DNA from: Priestia aryabhattai
GTDB taxonomy: Bacteria > Bacillota > Bacilli > Bacillales > Bacillaceae_H
NCBI RefSeq assembly: GCF_023715685.1
Contig: NZ_JAMBOQ010000003.1
Location: 434,001-498,000 of the forward strand
Length of the DNA stretch: 64,000 bases
Reading direction: 5' to 3'
Part shown: one piece after another, positions 61,444-64,000 of the stretch
Layout: each line of letters opens with the position of its first letter
Numbering within the stretch: the stretch's first letter is position 1
Notes under the pieces: model-generated
Database searches by the model: none
Told to the model about the DNA's origin: nothing
Seen by the model: only the letters and a program-made list of their open reading frames with translations
Made by a program: the position numbers and the translations under genes

Positions 61444-61608
61444 CTATTCACCGTCTAATTTCCAGCCTTCTCCTTGTACAAAAACGCCGTCAATTTGCTG
61501 AGGAGAAGGGAGGGAATTTATTTCTTCATCTTTGGACAAATCGAATAACTGATATTGCAGTTTTCGATTCAGCGCTTTGTTTTTATCCGTTTTTTGCTCT
61601 GAACTCAT
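61444..61608 (-). CDS. Small hydrophilic protein (54 aa)
   Basis: Starts MSSEQKTDKNKALNRKLQYQ, contains LFDLSKDEEINSLPSPQQ and ends VQGEGWKLDGE. AAGGGGGAG lies nine bases before the ATG. Codon use looks normal. It lies between ogt and mtnA. I recognise no family. Confidence 0.6.
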   Translation of the reverse strand: MSSEQKTDKNKALNRKLQYQLFDLSKDEEINSLPSPQQIDGVFVQGEGWKLDGE

Positions 61609-61713
61609 ATTTACTCTCCCCCTTATTCAAAAGAAATCCTCTATAATATATGTAGAAAAAGAAGAGAGTACTGTTACAATTGTGTTACAAATGCAGCCGG
61701 AAACCAATGCTCA

Positions 61714-61748
61714 ACAAAAAAAGCCGCTACTAGGCGGCTTTTTTGTTA
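61714..61748 (-). terminator. Terminator of mtnA
   Basis: AAAAAAAGCCGC / GCGGCTTTTTT overlapping the mtnA stop codon. The T-runs are symmetric, so it could work both ways. Confidence 0.85.
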
Positions 61749-62804
61749 TTGAGCAGATTGCAGCAAAACTTTTTGAATTGATTCAGAAGACGGGGAATGG
61801 ATAATTCCATGCTCTGTAATAATGGCTGTAATCAGTTCGCTTGGCGTCACATCAAAAGCTGGATTGTACACAGAGATTCCGTCTGGAGCAATTTGCGTAT
61901 CTCCAATGTGCGTTACTTCTTTAGGCGAACGTTCTTCAATAGGGATGCTGCTTCCGTTTTGAATAGATAAATCAAATGTAGACTGCGGCGCTGCTACGTA
62001 AAATGGAATACCGAATGCTTTCGCTAAAAGAGCAAGTCCGTACGTTCCAATTTTGTTAGCCGTATCGCCATTCGCTGCAATGCGGTCAGCTCCTACAATA
62101 ATCCCATTAATCCCTTTTGTTTTAATTGTATGAGCGGCCATATTATCCGTAATCAGCGTAACGTCCACTCCCGACTGCTGAAGTTCCCATGCTGTTAAAC
62201 GAGAACCTTGAAGAACAGGTCTTGTTTCACAGGCGAATACTTCAAGTGGAATATCGCGCTGCTTAGACAAGTGAAAAGGTGCTAATGCTGTTCCATAATA
62301 AGCTGTAGCAATTGAACCAGCATTACATATTGTCATGATTTTATCTTTCTTTTTAAATAAAGAAAGAGCATGATCTCCAATTCGGTAGCACGTTTCTTCA
62401 TCTTCTACTTGAATTTGAATGGCTTCATGAACAACTTTTGTTTTAGCTTCATTAACGGACGAAGCGGATTCAGCGCTTTTCGCTACGCGTTCTAGTGCCC
62501 AAAATAAATTGACGGCAGTAGGGCGTGAACTGGCTAAATACTGTTGATCACGAGCTAGCTTTTTGTTAAATTCATTGACTGAATCTGTGTCATAGCTAAG
62601 CGCAGAAAGAGCGAGACCAAAAGCCGCCGTAATGCCAATTGCAGGGGCTCCGCGTACTTTCAAGGTAGTGATAGCATCCCATACGTCTTTAATGGTTTGC
62701 AGCTTAATATACTCGACTTTGCCAGGCAGCTGCTGCTGATCTAATAAAGTAATATATGATTCATTCCATTCCACTGAGCGCGGAAGTGATAGTGTATTTG
62801 TCAT
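61746..62804 (-). CDS. mtnA: Methylthioribose-1-phosphate isomerase MtnA
   Basis: 352 residues of the eIF2B-like isomerase fold: [15 protein letters not shown] near the N terminus, catalytic [16 protein letters not shown] (Cys) and [21 protein letters not shown] (Asp). It converts methylthioribose-1-phosphate to methylthioribulose-1-phosphate in methionine salvage. ATG 62804 follows GAAAGGATC. It is 35 bases after mtnK on the same strand. Confidence 0.95.
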   Translation of the reverse strand: MTNTLSLPRSVEWNESYITLLDQQQLPGKVEYIKLQTIKDVWDAITTLKVRGAPAIGITAAFGLALSALSYDTDSVNEFNKKLARDQQYLASSRPTAVNLFWALERVAKSAESASSVNEAKTKVVHEAIQIQVEDEETCYRIGDHALSLFKKKDKIMTICNAGSIATAYYGTALAPFHLSKQRDIPLEVFACETRPVLQGSRLTAWELQQSGVDVTLITDNMAAHTIKTKGINGIIVGADRIAANGDTANKIGTYGLALLAKAFGIPFYVAAPQSTFDLSIQNGSSIPIEERSPKEVTHIGDTQIAPDGISVYNPAFDVTPSELITAIITEHGIIHSPSSESIQKVLLQSAQ

Positions 62805-62839
62805 GCTGATACCGATCCTTTCATTGTGTACATTATTCG

Positions 62840-64000
62840 TTATCGAAGTAAATTTTCAAATTCATTTGGTGAAACGTCTTGTTGGTGCAAAAGCAAATAG
62901 CGTCCAATTTTTAACGCAGTACGTTTAGCGTTAACTTTTCTTTCCTCTGAAGAAATTCCATCTAAGTCCGCCACGTGAGCTAAGCCAATCGTACGTCGAA
63001 TGAGTTCACATCCTGCATATCCAACAGCATCTTGCCACGTTTGCATTAAAATTTCATGTAATAAGCGCTCATCTTTAGCGAAAGGTTCAGTGTTTTCAGA
63101 ATGCCAAAGCACAGTAAAGGTATCTTTGTATACGTTCCATGTGTTAGTAATGTGTGCAAATAACGGTTCGCGATTTGTTTCTCGAGAAAGAGCATTTAAA
63201 AATAAATTCGCAACAAATTGCCCTAAATCGAATCCAAACGGACCATAAAAAGCAAACTCTGGATCAATCACTTTCGTTTCTTGACTGCTAGCAAAGATGC
63301 TGCCTGTATGTAAATCACCGTGGATTAGCGTTTGTGCATTTGTTAAAAATTTATATTTTAATTTTGCTGCTTGTAACTTTACATCTTCATCATTCCACAA
63401 TTCTTCTACATCAGGACGCAGCGCTTTTTCAAATTCATTTGTATCGATATCAAAAAAAGGATCTGTAAAAACTAAATCTTCCGTAATATTGCATAAGTCC
63501 GGGTTGCTGTACTTGACAACTTCTTCTTTTTTATCCTGAGGCTTTAAGGAAAAATCAGACGTTTTGAACGCAATATGTCCTAGAAAAGAACCGATATGCT
63601 GTGAGAGCAGAGGATAACTTTCACCTTGAATAAGCCCGGCGCGAGAAATCGTTAAATGAGATAGGTCTTCCATGACCGTAACAGCAAGCGTTTCATCGTG
63701 GTAATAAACAGCTGGTACAAGTTCTGGCGTAAATGCACCGAATTGCTTGAGCGCATTGCTTTCAATTGTGGCACGGTTTAAGGATAGAGGCCAGCTTTCG
63801 CCTACAACTTTTGCATAGGGAAGTGCTTGTTTGACGATAATGGATTTATTCGTTTGATCATTTATGATGTGAAAGACGAGATTTAAGTTGCCGTCACCGA
63901 TTTCACGGGCAGTTAGTGCTTCTGTGGCATCAAAAAGACCTAGCTTTTTCACAAGTTTGATTGCTGAAATTTCTGTTAAAGGCTGATACTTCTCTGTTTT
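62840..64000 (-). CDS. mtnK: Methylthioribose kinase MtnK (5' end outside window)
   Basis: The frame runs to the right edge without a convincing start. Visible text begins [23 protein letters not shown], as in full-length MtnK (about 397 residues), so only about ten residues are missing. Kinase blocks: [37 protein letters not shown], catalytic [13 protein letters not shown] and metal site [17 protein letters not shown]. First step of methylthioribose recycling. Its S-box, if any, lies outside the window. Confidence 0.94.
   Translation of the reverse strand, partial: KTEKYQPLTEISAIKLVKKLGLFDATEALTAREIGDGNLNLVFHIINDQTNKSIIVKQALPYAKVVGESWPLSLNRATIESNALKQFGAFTPELVPAVYYHDETLAVTVMEDLSHLTISRAGLIQGESYPLLSQHIGSFLGHIAFKTSDFSLKPQDKKEEVVKYSNPDLCNITEDLVFTDPFFDIDTNEFEKALRPDVEELWNDEDVKLQAAKLKYKFLTNAQTLIHGDLHTGSIFASSQETKVIDPEFAFYGPFGFDLGQFVANLFLNALSRETNREPLFAHITNTWNVYKDTFTVLWHSENTEPFAKDERLLHEILMQTWQDAVGYAGCELIRRTIGLAHVADLDGISSEERKVNAKRTALKIGRYLLLHQQDVSPNEFENLLR

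Noticed and set aside
1..64000. tRNA or rRNA genes, prophage and CRISPR arrays
   Set aside because: I looked for conserved tRNA arms, rRNA-like GC-rich blocks, phage structural genes and spaced repeats and found none.

Overview
The window looks like chromosome of a low-GC, spore-forming Bacillaceae species, most likely Priestia (Bacillus) megaterium. The best evidence is the complete polyhydroxyalkanoate locus at 44.1-48.2 kb. It has divergent phaP-phaQ and phaR-phaB-phaC, and protein sizes of 170, 146, 204, 247 and 362 residues fit the megaterium arrangement. Spore genes support this: a gerA-type germinant receptor operon, an alpha/beta SASP, a CotG-like coat protein, racA and a KinE-like kinase. 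I see no rRNA, tRNA, IS element, prophage or CRISPR array. Nearly all genes look like resident chromosomal genes. The clear signs of decay are one phosphotransferase remnant and one frameshifted MerR start.

Layout. 0-4.7 kb: a membrane-anchored protein cut by the window edge, then two ABC-2 permeases and their ATPase. 4.8-14.8 kb: a CNNM/CorC protein with a MerR regulator, then housekeeping and unknown genes (VOC protein, YkqA-like protein, aldose epimerase, YndM, signal peptidase I, LapA-like, YmaF-like, DUF1259, a dead YgjP-type peptidase) and a chemoreceptor with a SigD-type promoter. 15-22.7 kb: acetyltransferases, M20 hydrolases, a SAM riboswitch in front of a small unknown protein, an Arg-rich CotG-like coat protein and an MFS exporter. 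22.7-28 kb: a PurR-type purine permease and the natK-natR / natA-natB sodium-efflux module. 28-31.2 kb: a dispersed palindromic repeat, the phosphotransferase remnant, racA, a MarR regulator and msrAB. 31.2-36.9 kb: the germination operon (order A-C-B) divergent from an alkaline phosphatase with a PhoP-box array. 37.6-43.7 kb: a LytTR regulator, a large MHYT-PAS hybrid kinase, a manganese riboswitch with a TerC exporter, and a SigI gene without rsgI.

43.7-50.3 kb: SASP, the PHA cluster, a KtrB-type potassium channel subunit and two tandem small basic proteins. 50.3-64 kb: a B12-binding radical SAM protein, lutR, the NAD salvage pair pncB-nadE, lutABC, kinE, ogt, a 54-residue gene, and mtnA-mtnK, which leaves through the right edge. 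The kinE-ogt-mtnA-mtnK order matches B. subtilis.

Most notable observations: a 19-base sequence shared exactly by the upstream regions of phaRBC and pncB-nadE, which may be a redox operator; an S-box riboswitch controlling an unknown cysteine-containing protein; a perfect 30-base hairpin between the Shine-Dalgarno and start codon of the CNNM gene; a one-base frameshift at the MerR start; and a YgjP-family protein that has lost its HExxH site. Most start sites below were moved from the longest open frame to the codon best placed behind a ribosome binding site.
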